Origin: Aureitalea sp. L0-47
GTDB lineage: Bacteria > Bacteroidota > Bacteroidia > Flavobacteriales > Flavobacteriaceae
DNA: 64,000 nucleotides
Reading direction: 5' to 3'
Assembly: GCF_026126405.1 (NCBI RefSeq)
Contig: NZ_JAFMTQ010000005.1
Coordinates: 1-64,000 of the forward strand
The notes under the pieces are model-generated. The model was not told where the DNA came from. It ran no database searches and saw nothing but the letters and a program-made list of their open reading frames with translations. Below are positions 52,673-60,887 of the stretch, in pieces; within the stretch, counting starts at the first letter, position 1, and every line of letters starts with the position of its first letter. Both the position numbers and the translations under genes were made by a program.

Positions 52673-54076
52673 TTGTTTAGAAATCTACTCCTCTTCACAT
52701 TGTGTATTACCCTCCTATCCTGTGAGACCGGTTCTGAAAAAAGGTCTGACAGTACATGGATTGGGGGAGAGATCGTCAATCCCAAGAGCGATTATGTGTT
52801 GCTACTGAAGGACAACAAGGTTCTTGATACGATAGAACTTGACAGCAAAAATTTCTTTCATTATAAATCCGATAGTGTTTCGGCAGGTTTGTATTCTTTC
52901 CGTCATCATGAATATCAGATCTTTTACCTGGAACCCGGTGACAGCTTAATGCTTCGTGTAAACACTGTAGATTTTGACGAATCCCTTAGCTATTCCGGGA
53001 TAGGTGCAGCAAGAAATAACCTGTTGATGGATCTCTTTCTGATGAATGAAAGCGAGAATACGCTCATGCCTTCTCTGTATCGCTTGAGCCCACCTATGTT
53101 CGAAGAGAAGATCGATTCACTTAGGGATATCCGAATGAACCTCTACAACGAATATTCGGAAAATCAGTCCTTGTGCTCTGATTTTAAGAAAATCGCACTG
53201 GCGAATATTAATTACGATTATTATTCCAAAAAAGAATTATACACTTCGGCCAATGCCATGAATCCAAATCTGAAAGAAGAAGATTTTCCTTCTAATTTCT
53301 ACGATTACAGGAATGATATTGATTTTGGTAGTGCCGAACTTCGATCCTATTACCCTTATTATCGTTTTCTGAACCGCTACTTCGATAATCTTGCGCATAA
53401 TAAAAATAATCATACAGGTGATTTTCTGAATAGAAACAGCTACTATCACAATTTCCATAAAATAAAGCTCATAGATAGCATTGTGGAATGTGAAATACTT
53501 AAGAATAATCTATTATATACCTGCGCCCGAAGATATCTCATCAACGCTAAGGATGTTGAGAATGAAAAGCAAATGGTGTCTATCTTCAAGTCGACGAACA
53601 CAAACGAAAAACATCATGCCGAGATCGAGCTATTGGCCAACCGGACCATGCAACTCACACCCGGCAATGTGCTTCCAAACATCATGCTGGTTAGTTATGA
53701 TAATGTAATGAAAGACGTGCATTCGATCATTAACCGCCCTACTGTTCTGTATTTCTGGTCTGCAGAGTCTGTGAAGCATTTTAGGAACCTTCATTCACGT
53801 GCCGCAGAGTTAAAATCCAAATACCCGGAATACGATTTTATTGGTGTTAACACAGATACACATTTTAAGAAATGGAAAGAGGTTGTAACTAAGGCTGGTT
53901 ACAGCACTGTGCACGAGTACCAGCTCGAGAATATCAAGGATGCCGAAAAGAAACTACTTATCAATTCTACGAATAAAGCGATTATCGTGGATAAGAATGG
54001 TGAGATCAGGGACGGTCATACTAACCTTTTCTCTCCTACCATTGAAGATAATCTGCTAGGATTTCTGAATATCTAA
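52673..54076 (+). CDS. Thioredoxin-fold lipoprotein lacking the redox cysteines
   Basis: This 467-residue precursor starts at TTG, the only plausible start before the lipoprotein signal (lipobox LLSC, Cys17). The N-terminal DUF4369-like part includes ILEPGDSLMLRVNT-type wording (FYLEPGDSLMLRV). The middle is helical. The C-terminal about 130 residues (from NVLPNIMLVSYD) have a TlpA-like thioredoxin fold. Where TlpA has W-C-x-x-C, this protein reads YFWSAESVKHF, so both cysteines are gone. It is probably a non-redox envelope binding protein. Compare the intact relative at 44305-45516. Confidence 0.85.
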   Translation: MFRNLLLFTLCITLLSCETGSEKRSDSTWIGGEIVNPKSDYVLLLKDNKVLDTIELDSKNFFHYKSDSVSAGLYSFRHHEYQIFYLEPGDSLMLRVNTVDFDESLSYSGIGAARNNLLMDLFLMNESENTLMPSLYRLSPPMFEEKIDSLRDIRMNLYNEYSENQSLCSDFKKIALANINYDYYSKKELYTSANAMNPNLKEEDFPSNFYDYRNDIDFGSAELRSYYPYYRFLNRYFDNLAHNKNNHTGDFLNRNSYYHNFHKIKLIDSIVECEILKNNLLYTCARRYLINAKDVENEKQMVSIFKSTNTNEKHHAEIELLANRTMQLTPGNVLPNIMLVSYDNVMKDVHSIINRPTVLYFWSAESVKHFRNLHSRAAELKSKYPEYDFIGVNTDTHFKKWKEVVTKAGYSTVHEYQLENIKDAEKKLLINSTNKAIIVDKNGEIRDGHTNLFSPTIEDNLLGFLNI

Positions 54077-54107
54077 AAAGCCCCGGTTTCCCGAGGCTTT
54101 ATTTTTT
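54077..54107. terminator. Bidirectional terminator
   Basis: AAAGCC (54077-54082) pairs with GGCTTT (54095-54100), with an inner CGG/CCG helix around a short loop. T-rich sequence follows on the plus strand (ATTTTTT) and on the minus strand (TTT, then AGAT). It sits between two convergent genes. Confidence 0.82.
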
Positions 54108-54759
54108 AATTTCCTTTTCTGTAGTCTGCCAGGAATTTCTCCAGGCCTATATCCGTTAGAGGATGTTTCAGAAGGCCTTCAATGGAAGAAAGTGGCCCTG
54201 TCATTACATCGGAACCAATCTTAGCACATTCGAGTACGTGCATGGTGTGGCGAACAGACGCCGCAAGGATTTGTGTATCGAAACCATAGTTATCGTAAAT
54301 AAGTCGGATCTCAGCTATAAGGTTCAATCCATCCGTGGAAATATCGTCCAATCTTCCAATAAATGGAGAAACATAGGTAGCTCCTGCCTTAGCAGCTAGC
54401 AACGCCTGACCCGCAGAGAATACCAGGGTACAATTCGTTTTGATTCCACTATCCGAAAAATACTTGATCGCCTTCACACCTTCCTTGATCATCGGTACTT
54501 TTACTACAATTTGATCGTGTAATGCCGCCAGCTCTTTCCCCTCCTTGATCATACCATCGAAGTCGGTCGCGATCACTTCAGCAGAAACATCACCATCCAC
54601 AATATTACAAATGTCTACATAGTGTTTCAAGATATTCTCCCGTCCGGTAATTCCTTCTTTTGCCATTAAGGAAGGATTGGTGGTAACACCGTCCAGTACT
54701 CCTAAATCCTGGGCTTCTTTTATCTGATCTAAATTCGCTGTGTCAATGAAAAATTTCAT
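54106..54759 (-). CDS. fsa: Fructose-6-phosphate aldolase / small transaldolase
   Basis: The ATG at 54759 gives 217 residues, the usual size of this family; an upstream start at 54786 lies in the promoter box. The TIM-barrel motifs are [39 protein letters not shown] with the Schiff-base lysine (about residue 86), [19 protein letters not shown] and SPFIGRLDD. It interconverts dihydroxyacetone plus glyceraldehyde-3-phosphate with fructose-6-phosphate, or acts as a transaldolase in the pentose phosphate pathway; the two cannot be told apart by eye. It has its own promoter and terminator. Confidence 0.92.
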   Translation of the reverse strand: MKFFIDTANLDQIKEAQDLGVLDGVTTNPSLMAKEGITGRENILKHYVDICNIVDGDVSAEVIATDFDGMIKEGKELAALHDQIVVKVPMIKEGVKAIKYFSDSGIKTNCTLVFSAGQALLAAKAGATYVSPFIGRLDDISTDGLNLIAEIRLIYDNYGFDTQILAASVRHTMHVLECAKIGSDVMTGPLSSIEGLLKHPLTDIGLEKFLADYRKGN

Positions 54760-54785
54760 GCTGTGGTTGTATTTTTTTATTGTCA

Positions 54786-54793
54786 CAAAAGTA
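54786..54793 (-). promoter_or_regulatory. -7 element of the fsa gene
   Basis: TACTTTTG on the minus strand matches TAnnTTTG and lies 26 bases before the ATG at 54759. Confidence 0.6.
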
Positions 54794-54888
54794 CGAAGGT
54801 TTGCAAGTTACTTCAATGTACCTGCTGATTTTTTCAAACAAAAATTGTTGACAACTTCAGGAAATAGAAAATCCAATAACCGCAGTAG

Positions 54889-55698
54889 TTATTTCAGTTT
54901 GTAGTGATTCATAAGCATACGCTCATACATGCGTTGAGGGAGAACTCTTTTTAGCACGATAGAGAACTTCTGAAGGAAGGCCCCTACTTTGTAACGTACT
55001 TTGGGTTTAGGGGTGTTTATGATGCGATAAATCGTTTCCGCCATCTGCACCGGATCCTCACCCGCATCAACATGCTCGTTCATCATTTTTAGAGTAGCGC
55101 CATAATCCTTGCGATATGGAGAGTGCTCTAATTCCGGGGCATGATACCTGCCCGCGGCAATATTAGTAACAAAGTCGCCGGGCGCCACGTTCGTTATTTC
55201 TATACCAAATTGTTTGGTTTCCATGCGGATGGCTTCTGTTGTTATTTCCAATGCCGATTTAGTCGCCGAGTAGATCCCACGATACGGTAATCCCATATAA
55301 CCCGCAATGGAAGTGATATTGATGATCAGGCCTTTGCCCTGACTCCTCATTTGAGGTAATGCTGCTTTGATCACTCGAATGGGCCCGTAAACATTTGTGT
55401 CGAACGCTTTGTGGATCTCAGTGTCCGGAGTTTCTTCTATGGGGCCGGTAATACCTACACCAGCATTGTTAATAATAACATCCAGTCTATTTTCTTTTTG
55501 AATTACTTCGGAAATGGCCGCAGAAACAGAATCTGCATTACAGACATCCATTTTCACGAGCTCGAATTTGAAATCTTCAGAGAGTCGATCTGGGTTCCTT
55601 GAAGTACCATAGACCACAAACCCCTTATCGGTGAGAAAATCGCCCATGGCTTTGCCGATCCCTGAGGATCCTCCCGTAATGAATATAACTTTGGACAT
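54889..55698 (-). CDS. SDR family oxidoreductase
   Basis: This 269-residue classical short-chain dehydrogenase has the NAD(P) motif TGGSSGIGKAMG (8-19), the NNAG strand (about 86-89), the catalytic Ser in ITSIAG, and Y-x-x-x-K in YSATKSAL. Arg in GTSRNP after strand 2 suggests a preference for NADPH. The substrate is unknown. The C-terminal KVLPQRMYERMLMNHY is basic and amphipathic. It is a single gene downstream of the SRP RNA, about 65 bases after its T-run. Confidence 0.9.
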   Translation of the reverse strand: MSKVIFITGGSSGIGKAMGDFLTDKGFVVYGTSRNPDRLSEDFKFELVKMDVCNADSVSAAISEVIQKENRLDVIINNAGVGITGPIEETPDTEIHKAFDTNVYGPIRVIKAALPQMRSQGKGLIINITSIAGYMGLPYRGIYSATKSALEITTEAIRMETKQFGIEITNVAPGDFVTNIAAGRYHAPELEHSPYRKDYGATLKMMNEHVDAGEDPVQMAETIYRIINTPKPKVRYKVGAFLQKFSIVLKRVLPQRMYERMLMNHYKLK

Positions 55699-55760
55699 AG
55701 TTGGTTACGAACGAAGCAAAGATGCGCCTAAGGGGTAAGAATTGCAAAAAAAAGCGCATA

Positions 55761-55862
55761 AAAAATGGCAAGCTACCTACATCACACCGCTACGACCGTA
55801 TACCCTTGCTGCGTTCCCGCCCTGGGGGATTCAACAGGAGCTGGTTGTGTAGGACTTGCCAG
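55761..55862 (-). ncRNA. ffs: Signal recognition particle RNA (4.5S-type)
   Basis: The minus-strand transcript starts GGCAAGTCC and ends GGTAGCTTGCC, so the ends pair. The apical SRP hairpin is recognisable: CCCCCAGGGCGGGAACGCAGCAAGGG with the symmetric and asymmetric internal loops that bind Ffh. A T-rich tail (ATTTTTTATG) follows. The RNA is about 100 nt and binds Ffh for co-translational membrane targeting. The exact 3' end is estimated. A plus-strand reading frame across it is spurious. Confidence 0.92.
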
Positions 55863-55864
55863 TG

Positions 55865-55894
55865 CAAAGATACGGCAATTTTAAGGTTTCGCAA
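55865..55894 (-). promoter_or_regulatory. Promoter of the SRP RNA
   Basis: On the minus strand TTG (55894-55892), 19 bases, then TATCTTTG (55872-55865): a textbook Bacteroidota -33/-7 promoter, ending a few bases before the RNA 5' end. Confidence 0.82.
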
Positions 55895-55947
55895 GGGTTT
55901 TTACAATACAATTTTTATTGGTTATCTTGCCCGAAAATTGAATTTAT

Positions 55948-57006
55948 ATGATGTCATTTCTTAAGATATTCGTTCTGATACTTTTAGTGACAGCTCCTGC
56001 CGCTTGTGATGATAAAGAGCCTACTGCTAAAAGTCTTTTCAAGATGGAATTCGACGGTGCGAAAAAAGGTCACGACGGGGCGATGCCATTGAATATTTCA
56101 GTAAAGGCAAGAAAAGGAAATACCATCGATTCGGTGAGTTATGCGATAGATGGTAACACAGTGGGGCAAAGTATCGGAGGAGCGCAGGTATCACTTGATG
56201 TTTCTGCCCTCAACCTGGGGAAAAGGGAGATTACAGCAACAATTCATTCAGAAGAAAAACAATACGAACTTAAAGGCAATTTAGTACTACTGGCATCGGA
56301 AAAACCAGTGCTGTACACATACGAGATCCTGGAAAGTTATCCTCATGATAAAATGGCTTATACCCAGGGACTGGAATTTCACAACGACACCTTGTACGAA
56401 AGTACGGGGAAGTATAAGAAATCGAGTTTGCGTAAAACCGACTATCGAACCGGAGAAGTGTTTAAAAGCGTTTCACTAAGTGACGGTTATTTCGGAGAAG
56501 GACTCACCATTGTAAACAACAAGGTCTACCAACTCACCTGGCAGGAAAATACCGGGCTAATCTACAACCTAAGTACACTTGAAAGCACGGGGTCCTTTGT
56601 CTATGGAGAAAGTAAAGAGGGCTGGGGCCTCTGCAACGACGGATCGAAGATCTTCAAAAGTGATGGTACAGAACGCATCTGGACATTGAATCCCGAAACA
56701 CTGGCCGAAGAAAGCTATATTGAACTCTACACCAATACGGCCAAAATTCCAAACGTGAATGAGCTGGAATGGGTAGATGGAAAGATATATGCGAATATCT
56801 ATCAGAAAGATGCCATTGCCGTTGTTAATCCGAAGAATGGTGCCGTAGAAAAAGTGATCAATCTAAAAGGGTTAAAAGACAAAGTAACGCAACACGAAGA
56901 GCTGGATGTCCTAAATGGTATAGCGTATAAAGGCGAAACTAATATCCTTTATGTTACGGGTAAAAACTGGGATAAGCTCTTCAAGATCCGGGTTGTGGAA
57001 AAGTAG
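55948..57006 (+). CDS. Glutaminyl-peptide cyclotransferase lipoprotein
   Basis: This 352-residue precursor (351 from the second ATG) has a lipoprotein signal with lipobox PAAC (Cys21). Residues about 28-115 form an Ig-like N-terminal domain. From about 125 a five-bladed propeller of the glutamine-cyclotransferase type follows: SYPHDKMAYTQGLEFHNDTL, GYFGEGLTIVNNKVYQLTW, EGWGLCNDGSKIFKSDGT and VNELEWVDGKIYANIYQKD. It turns N-terminal glutamine into pyroglutamate on exported proteins. Its place in the envelope fits T9SS cargo, many of which carry N-terminal Gln after signal cleavage. Confidence 0.9.
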   Translation: MMSFLKIFVLILLVTAPAACDDKEPTAKSLFKMEFDGAKKGHDGAMPLNISVKARKGNTIDSVSYAIDGNTVGQSIGGAQVSLDVSALNLGKREITATIHSEEKQYELKGNLVLLASEKPVLYTYEILESYPHDKMAYTQGLEFHNDTLYESTGKYKKSSLRKTDYRTGEVFKSVSLSDGYFGEGLTIVNNKVYQLTWQENTGLIYNLSTLESTGSFVYGESKEGWGLCNDGSKIFKSDGTERIWTLNPETLAEESYIELYTNTAKIPNVNELEWVDGKIYANIYQKDAIAVVNPKNGAVEKVINLKGLKDKVTQHEELDVLNGIAYKGETNILYVTGKNWDKLFKIRVVEK

Positions 57007-57014
57007 ATGGGTTT

Positions 57015-57140
57015 AGTGTTCGGTGTTAAGTGTTAAGTGTTAAGTGTTCAGTGTTCAGTGTTCAGTGTTCAGTGTTCAGTGTTCAGTGTTCAGTGTTCAG
57101 TGTTCAGTGTTCAGTGTTCAGTGTTCAGTGTTCAGTGTTC
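57015..57140. repeat. Heptamer tandem repeat (AGTGTTC, 18 units)
   Basis: Units 57015-57042 are AGTGTTC, GGTGTTA, AGTGTTA, AGTGTTA. From 57043 to 57140 there are 14 uninterrupted perfect copies of AGTGTTC. The array starts 9 bases after the glutaminyl cyclase stop. Period 7 keeps no reading frame and there are no spacers, so it is not CRISPR. It resembles the GTTGTTC array at 12361-12416. Confidence 0.95.
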
Positions 57141-57154
57141 AGTAAATAGTCTAT

Positions 57155-57202
57155 TACTAACATTCTAAAATACTAACCTACTAATATTCTAAAATACTAA
57201 CA
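57155..57202. repeat. Octamer tandem repeat (TACTAACN/TTCTAAAA, 6 units)
   Basis: Six consecutive 8-base units: TACTAACA, TTCTAAAA, TACTAACC, TACTAATA, TTCTAAAA, TACTAACA. The complement contains TTAGTA, the unit of the array at 10602-10641. The remainder of the gap (57203-57290) is pyrimidine-rich and holds no gene; the downstream gene starts at 57308. Confidence 0.75.
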
Positions 57203-57307
57203 CCCTTCCCCCACTACCCCATTCCCTCATTAATTCACCCGTTTCCCTCAAAAGCCATTTTATTTCGGACTGAATTTTGATTGCTTTGATGTATCAATAA
57301 CCGAAGC

Positions 57308-58573
57308 ATGAAAAAAGCCATCACCATCAATGTTCCAGAGCCCTGTCACGAGGGTTGGGAAAACATGACTCCTTCCGAAAAAGGAAGATTTTGCAGTAGT
57401 TGTGAGAAAGAAGTAGTAGACTTCAGCAGGAAGACTGACGAAGAACTAGTAAAGGAACTGGCTGGAAAAACGAATCTCTGTGGTAGATTCAAGAGCTCTC
57501 AACTCAATCGGGCAGTAAGCCTGGAGCGAAAAAGCTCAACCGGCCTTCTTCCCTACGCCGCTTCTCTAATGCTTCCCTTATCGATATTGGGTTCCAACCC
57601 GTCGAACACTTCAGCAGACGATAAGAATTTTACTTCATTGGGAATTGGCAGATATAGTACGAATTCGGAAGATAGGATTCAGGTTACGACTTCAGGAAAG
57701 ATAACCAATGCAGATGGTAAACCCTTATTCAATGTTGAGATTGTAGTGAAGGAAAGTGGAAAGTCGGAACTCAGTGGTATGCGCGGTGATTATATGATCA
57801 AATCCCTGGATGGGGAAACACTGATCTTCAAAAAAGAAGGTTTTGTTTCCCAAGAGGTGAAATTGGGGAGAAAATCTGGAGAGCTAAACATTATGCTGCA
57901 TTCTAACCCTCAGGCTATCGAGGTAATGGTTCTGGGTGGAATTGGTGCAATAGAGGCAGTGGAGGTCGATCCTGAAACTGTTCTGGAAAATGCAATACCA
58001 GTCTGTGATTTAATTGAGGAGGAAGAACTGATAGAAGGAGAAATGATCTTAGAAGAGAACGATTCCGAAGAAAAAGAATCGATTCAAGATGCATTTTTAG
58101 TAAAAGGAATGGTGACAGATGAATACAAGCTACCATTGCCCGGAGCCAATGTGATCATTAAAGGAACAACTACGGGGACACAAGCAGACTTCGACGGCAA
58201 TTTTGAGATAAAGGTGAAAAAAGGACAGGAACTACAGTTTTCCTATGTTGGTTTTGAGACACAGATACTATCTATCGAAAATAATCGTCCGGTTAACGTC
58301 GGTATGGTTATGGACGAAATGGTCCTGGGAGGGTATATTGGAGTCGTTGTTACACATGAATATCGTGGTCCGAATCTAAATAATGCCAAATATGTAGTGG
58401 AACCCGAAGAATATCCCGAAAGCGAGTTCACGCTCTATACCGCTGAGCAACGTGAGCAATGGCGTGAGAACAATAAAAAGGCGCAAGCCAACGAGTTGGC
58501 CTTCAAACGAATTCAGCAGGCTAGAAAAAAAGCAGCCCGCACCTTGAGAAAAAGTAAACGCAAAAAGAAATAA
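57308..58573 (+). CDS. Cys-motif protein with two carboxypeptidase-regulatory domains
   Basis: This 421-residue protein lacks an N-terminal signal. Residues 1-65 form a small domain with four Cys (C13, C29, C32, C58) in PEPCHEGW, GRFCSSCEKEVVDFS and NLCGRF; it looks like a metal-binding or rubredoxin-like knuckle found in other flavobacterial proteins. A hydrophobic segment (about 80-96) follows. Then two carboxypeptidase-regulatory-like (CarboxypepD_reg) domains come at about 128-200 and 268-335 (GMVTDEYKLPLPGANV, FSYVGFETQ). The tail is basic (RKSKRKKK). The N-in topology would put the Cys domain in the cytoplasm. Function unknown. Confidence 0.75.
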   Translation: MKKAITINVPEPCHEGWENMTPSEKGRFCSSCEKEVVDFSRKTDEELVKELAGKTNLCGRFKSSQLNRAVSLERKSSTGLLPYAASLMLPLSILGSNPSNTSADDKNFTSLGIGRYSTNSEDRIQVTTSGKITNADGKPLFNVEIVVKESGKSELSGMRGDYMIKSLDGETLIFKKEGFVSQEVKLGRKSGELNIMLHSNPQAIEVMVLGGIGAIEAVEVDPETVLENAIPVCDLIEEEELIEGEMILEENDSEEKESIQDAFLVKGMVTDEYKLPLPGANVIIKGTTTGTQADFDGNFEIKVKKGQELQFSYVGFETQILSIENNRPVNVGMVMDEMVLGGYIGVVVTHEYRGPNLNNAKYVVEPEEYPESEFTLYTAEQREQWRENNKKAQANELAFKRIQQARKKAARTLRKSKRKKK

Positions 58574-58652
58574 AGAGCAGCATACAGCGGGTATCCCTGC
58601 ATAATCTGGGTAGGTTTGGGGTACATTAGGTGATACCTGCTGCTACTGCTTT
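58574..58652 (+). other. Long stem-loop in intergenic DNA
   Basis: AGAGCAG (58574-58580) pairs with CTGCTTT (58646-58652), and CAGCGGGTATC (58585-58595) pairs with GATACCTGCTG (58632-58642), 18 bp in all with G-T pairs. The loop is 36 nt. It starts directly after the stop of the preceding gene. No T-run follows, so it is not a typical terminator. It could be a structured 3' UTR or small RNA. Confidence 0.55.
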
Positions 58653-58720
58653 ATAAAAGTTATTCCTTCAACAATAAGTAGCTTCATAAAAAGTTATATT
58701 TTTACTGAAATTTAGCTTAG

Positions 58721-60265
58721 ATGAAGTATTTATACGCGATCGCAGTCTTAGCCTGCGTTGTCCTCTGGAGTTCCTGCCGAAACGACTTCGAAACTGTTCC
58801 CAGCACCGGTAACCTGGAGTTTTCCCGGGATACGGTGTACCTGGATACCGTTTTTACCAACATCGGTTCCAGTACCTATAACCTGAAAGTATACAATCGT
58901 AGCGATGACGATATCAATATTCCTACCCTGGCCCTGGGAGATGGTGAGAATTCTAATTATCGACTCAACGTGGATGGTGTGCCGGGAAAGATGTTCGAGA
59001 ATGTCACCGTACTTGCGAAAGACAGTATCTTCATCTTTATTGAAACAACATTAGACATCAATAACTTCCCAAATCCGGATAATGCATTTCTGTATACCGA
59101 TAAGATCCTTTTCGATACCGGTGGAAACCAGCAGGATGTAGACCTGGTTACCCTGGTTCAGGATGCGGTTTTCCTGTTCCCCGAGCGTTTTGCGGATGGT
59201 ACCGTTGAAACCCTTAATCTTGGAGTAGATGGCAACGGTGAAGATATACTGGTAGAAGGATTCTTCCTGGATGATACCGAATTAAACTTTACTAATGAAA
59301 GGCCCTATGTGATCTATGGTTTTGCGGCAGTTCCTCCGGACAAAACCCTTACCATAGACGCGGGTACAAGAGTACATTTCCATGCCGATAGTGGAATAAT
59401 TGTAGCAAATAATGGTTCGATCCAGGCAAATGGAATTCCAAGCACAGACCCTGAACTCATGGAAGGTGAGATCATCTTTGAAGGTGATCGACTGGAACCA
59501 ACCTTTGCCAATACTCCCGGACAATGGAGTACGATCTGGTTGACACAGGGAAGTACGAATAACAGTTTTACACACACAACTGTAAAGAATTCAGTAGTGG
59601 GAATACTCAACGACAATTCACCTCTATCGTTAACAAACGTACAGATCTACAACAGTGCGAACGTTGGGTTACTTGCCAGGACGGCAACGATCGTTGGTAA
59701 CAATGTGGTGATCAACAATAGCGGACAAGCTTCGCTCGCCTGTTCCCTGGGAGGCGATTACGAGTTCAATCATAGTACTTTTGCCAACTTCTGGACCAAT
59801 AGCTTCAGGACGTTCCCAACGGTACTTATCGATAATGTACTCCAGGTGAGTGAGACCGAGGTAGTGGTGGCCGACCTTGTACGCGCAGATTTCACCAACT
59901 GTATCATCTATGGAAGTGAACAACGCGAATTAGGATTTGTAAATGAGCCTTCTGCACAATTCAATTTCAATTTCAGGAATAGTTTAATTCGGTTTGAAGA
60001 TCCGAATAATGAATTTACCGACATTCCCGAATACAACTTTCAGAATGCATCCCTGTACACCAATATCGTCTTGAACGAGGACCCTGTATTCTTCGATACC
60101 GAGTTAAACGACTTCAATATAGAAACTGGTGAATCCGGAGCCGATGGCATTGCATTGCCAGGCGTTGGGCCTGCGCAAGACCTCAACGGGGTAACGCGTG
60201 GAGCCAATCCCGATGCCGGAGCCTATGAAAGCGTTGTATTTCCCGATCCGGGAGGAAGGCCATAA
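58721..60265 (+). CDS. Beta-helix lipoprotein (right-handed parallel, polymorphic-outer-membrane-like)
   Basis: This 514-residue precursor has a lipoprotein signal (WSSC, Cys19). The N-terminal part (about 35-150) is an Ig-like beta domain (LDTVFTNIGSSTYNLKVYN). From about 200 to 470 the chain shows short beta-strand repeats with N/T/S turns (GIIVANNGSIQANG, SLTNVQIYNSANVGLL, FTNCIIYGS), as in right-handed parallel beta-helices and choice-of-anchor Q proteins. It ends PDAGAYES. It is probably surface-exposed and may bind a polysaccharide; no lyase motif was seen. It converges with the GNAT gene with no gap. Confidence 0.78.
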   Translation: MKYLYAIAVLACVVLWSSCRNDFETVPSTGNLEFSRDTVYLDTVFTNIGSSTYNLKVYNRSDDDINIPTLALGDGENSNYRLNVDGVPGKMFENVTVLAKDSIFIFIETTLDINNFPNPDNAFLYTDKILFDTGGNQQDVDLVTLVQDAVFLFPERFADGTVETLNLGVDGNGEDILVEGFFLDDTELNFTNERPYVIYGFAAVPPDKTLTIDAGTRVHFHADSGIIVANNGSIQANGIPSTDPELMEGEIIFEGDRLEPTFANTPGQWSTIWLTQGSTNNSFTHTTVKNSVVGILNDNSPLSLTNVQIYNSANVGLLARTATIVGNNVVINNSGQASLACSLGGDYEFNHSTFANFWTNSFRTFPTVLIDNVLQVSETEVVVADLVRADFTNCIIYGSEQRELGFVNEPSAQFNFNFRNSLIRFEDPNNEFTDIPEYNFQNASLYTNIVLNEDPVFFDTELNDFNIETGESGADGIALPGVGPAQDLNGVTRGANPDAGAYESVVFPDPGGRP

Positions 60266-60769
60266 TCAGGTTGAAAACAACAGCAATTCTGCCTCATCCT
60301 CTTCCATTCGAATCCTGTCTATTATTTCCAGGCCGAGTTTGCGAAGCAAGCCTTGTGAAGCTTTATTTGTAGGTAACGTGATTCCATAAATCGTATCCAT
60401 GTTCAACTCGCTACGGGCGTAGTTCATCAATGCCGAGGTCGCTTCAAAGGCGTATCCCTTTTTTTCATACTTCGGAAGTAAAGCAAATCCAATATCGAAG
60501 TGATCGAGTTTAGGTCTTTTGTAAAGCCCACAGGTCCCCACAATAGTATTGCTGCCTTTCAATACAGAAACATAAGAACCAAAGCCCAATTCGTCATATT
60601 GAGCGAGATATTTCTCCTCGATATAGTGCCTTGCATCTTCCAGGGTACGCACTCCCCTATCCCCGATATTCGCTATCCATTCAGGAGAATTTAAAAGTTC
60701 GAGAACGAATCCGGCATCCTCCAGAGTATACTTTCTCAATTTGAGTCGGGCGGTTTCCAGAAATGTCAT
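60266..60769 (-). CDS. GNAT family N-acetyltransferase (RimJ-like)
   Basis: This 167-residue acetyltransferase is of the RimJ/RimL type, starting TFLETARLKLRKYTLED. It contains DIGFALLPKYEKKGYAFEA with the acetyl-CoA loop, and ASQGLLRKLGLE near the end. It probably acetylates an alpha-amine or small molecule. It stands alone with its start next to the region bearing the GGGAAATTCCC palindromes, so it may share that control. It converges with the beta-helix gene. Confidence 0.88.
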   Translation of the reverse strand: MTFLETARLKLRKYTLEDAGFVLELLNSPEWIANIGDRGVRTLEDARHYIEEKYLAQYDELGFGSYVSVLKGSNTIVGTCGLYKRPKLDHFDIGFALLPKYEKKGYAFEATSALMNYARSELNMDTIYGITLPTNKASQGLLRKLGLEIIDRIRMEEDEAELLLFST

Positions 60770-60801
60770 TGCTGAATGATTAGGTTGCTGGTTCCAAAAT
60801 A

Positions 60802-60835
60802 GGGAAATTCCCCTTTAAAATTAAGGGAAATTCCC
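60802..60835. promoter_or_regulatory. Twin palindromes GGGAAATTCCC, putative operator
   Basis: GGGAAATTCCC occurs at 60802-60812 and 60825-60835, 23 bp apart (about two helical turns). The second copy abuts the -33 TTG of the promoter of the 49-codon gene. Each is a near-perfect 11-bp palindrome. The arrangement looks like a cooperative dimer-dimer operator lying between two divergent genes (GNAT on minus, small gene on plus). Confidence 0.6.
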
Positions 60836-60866
60836 TTGTAAGAAATTTCGCTCCGTTGTATCTTTA
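60836..60866 (+). promoter_or_regulatory. Promoter of the 49-codon gene
   Basis: TTG (60836-60838), 20 bases, then TATCTTTA (60859-60866), one mismatch from TAnnTTTG. The ATG at 60888 lies 21 bases downstream. Confidence 0.65.
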
Positions 60867-60887
60867 CAGAAGTATAAATTTCTGAAA

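Noticed and set aside
55701-55964. 87-codon frame on the plus strand
   Set aside because: It crosses the SRP RNA gene and its promoter in antisense.
57015-57202. Possible CRISPR array
   Set aside because: Units of 7 and 8 bases run head to tail with no spacers, and no cas genes are in the window.
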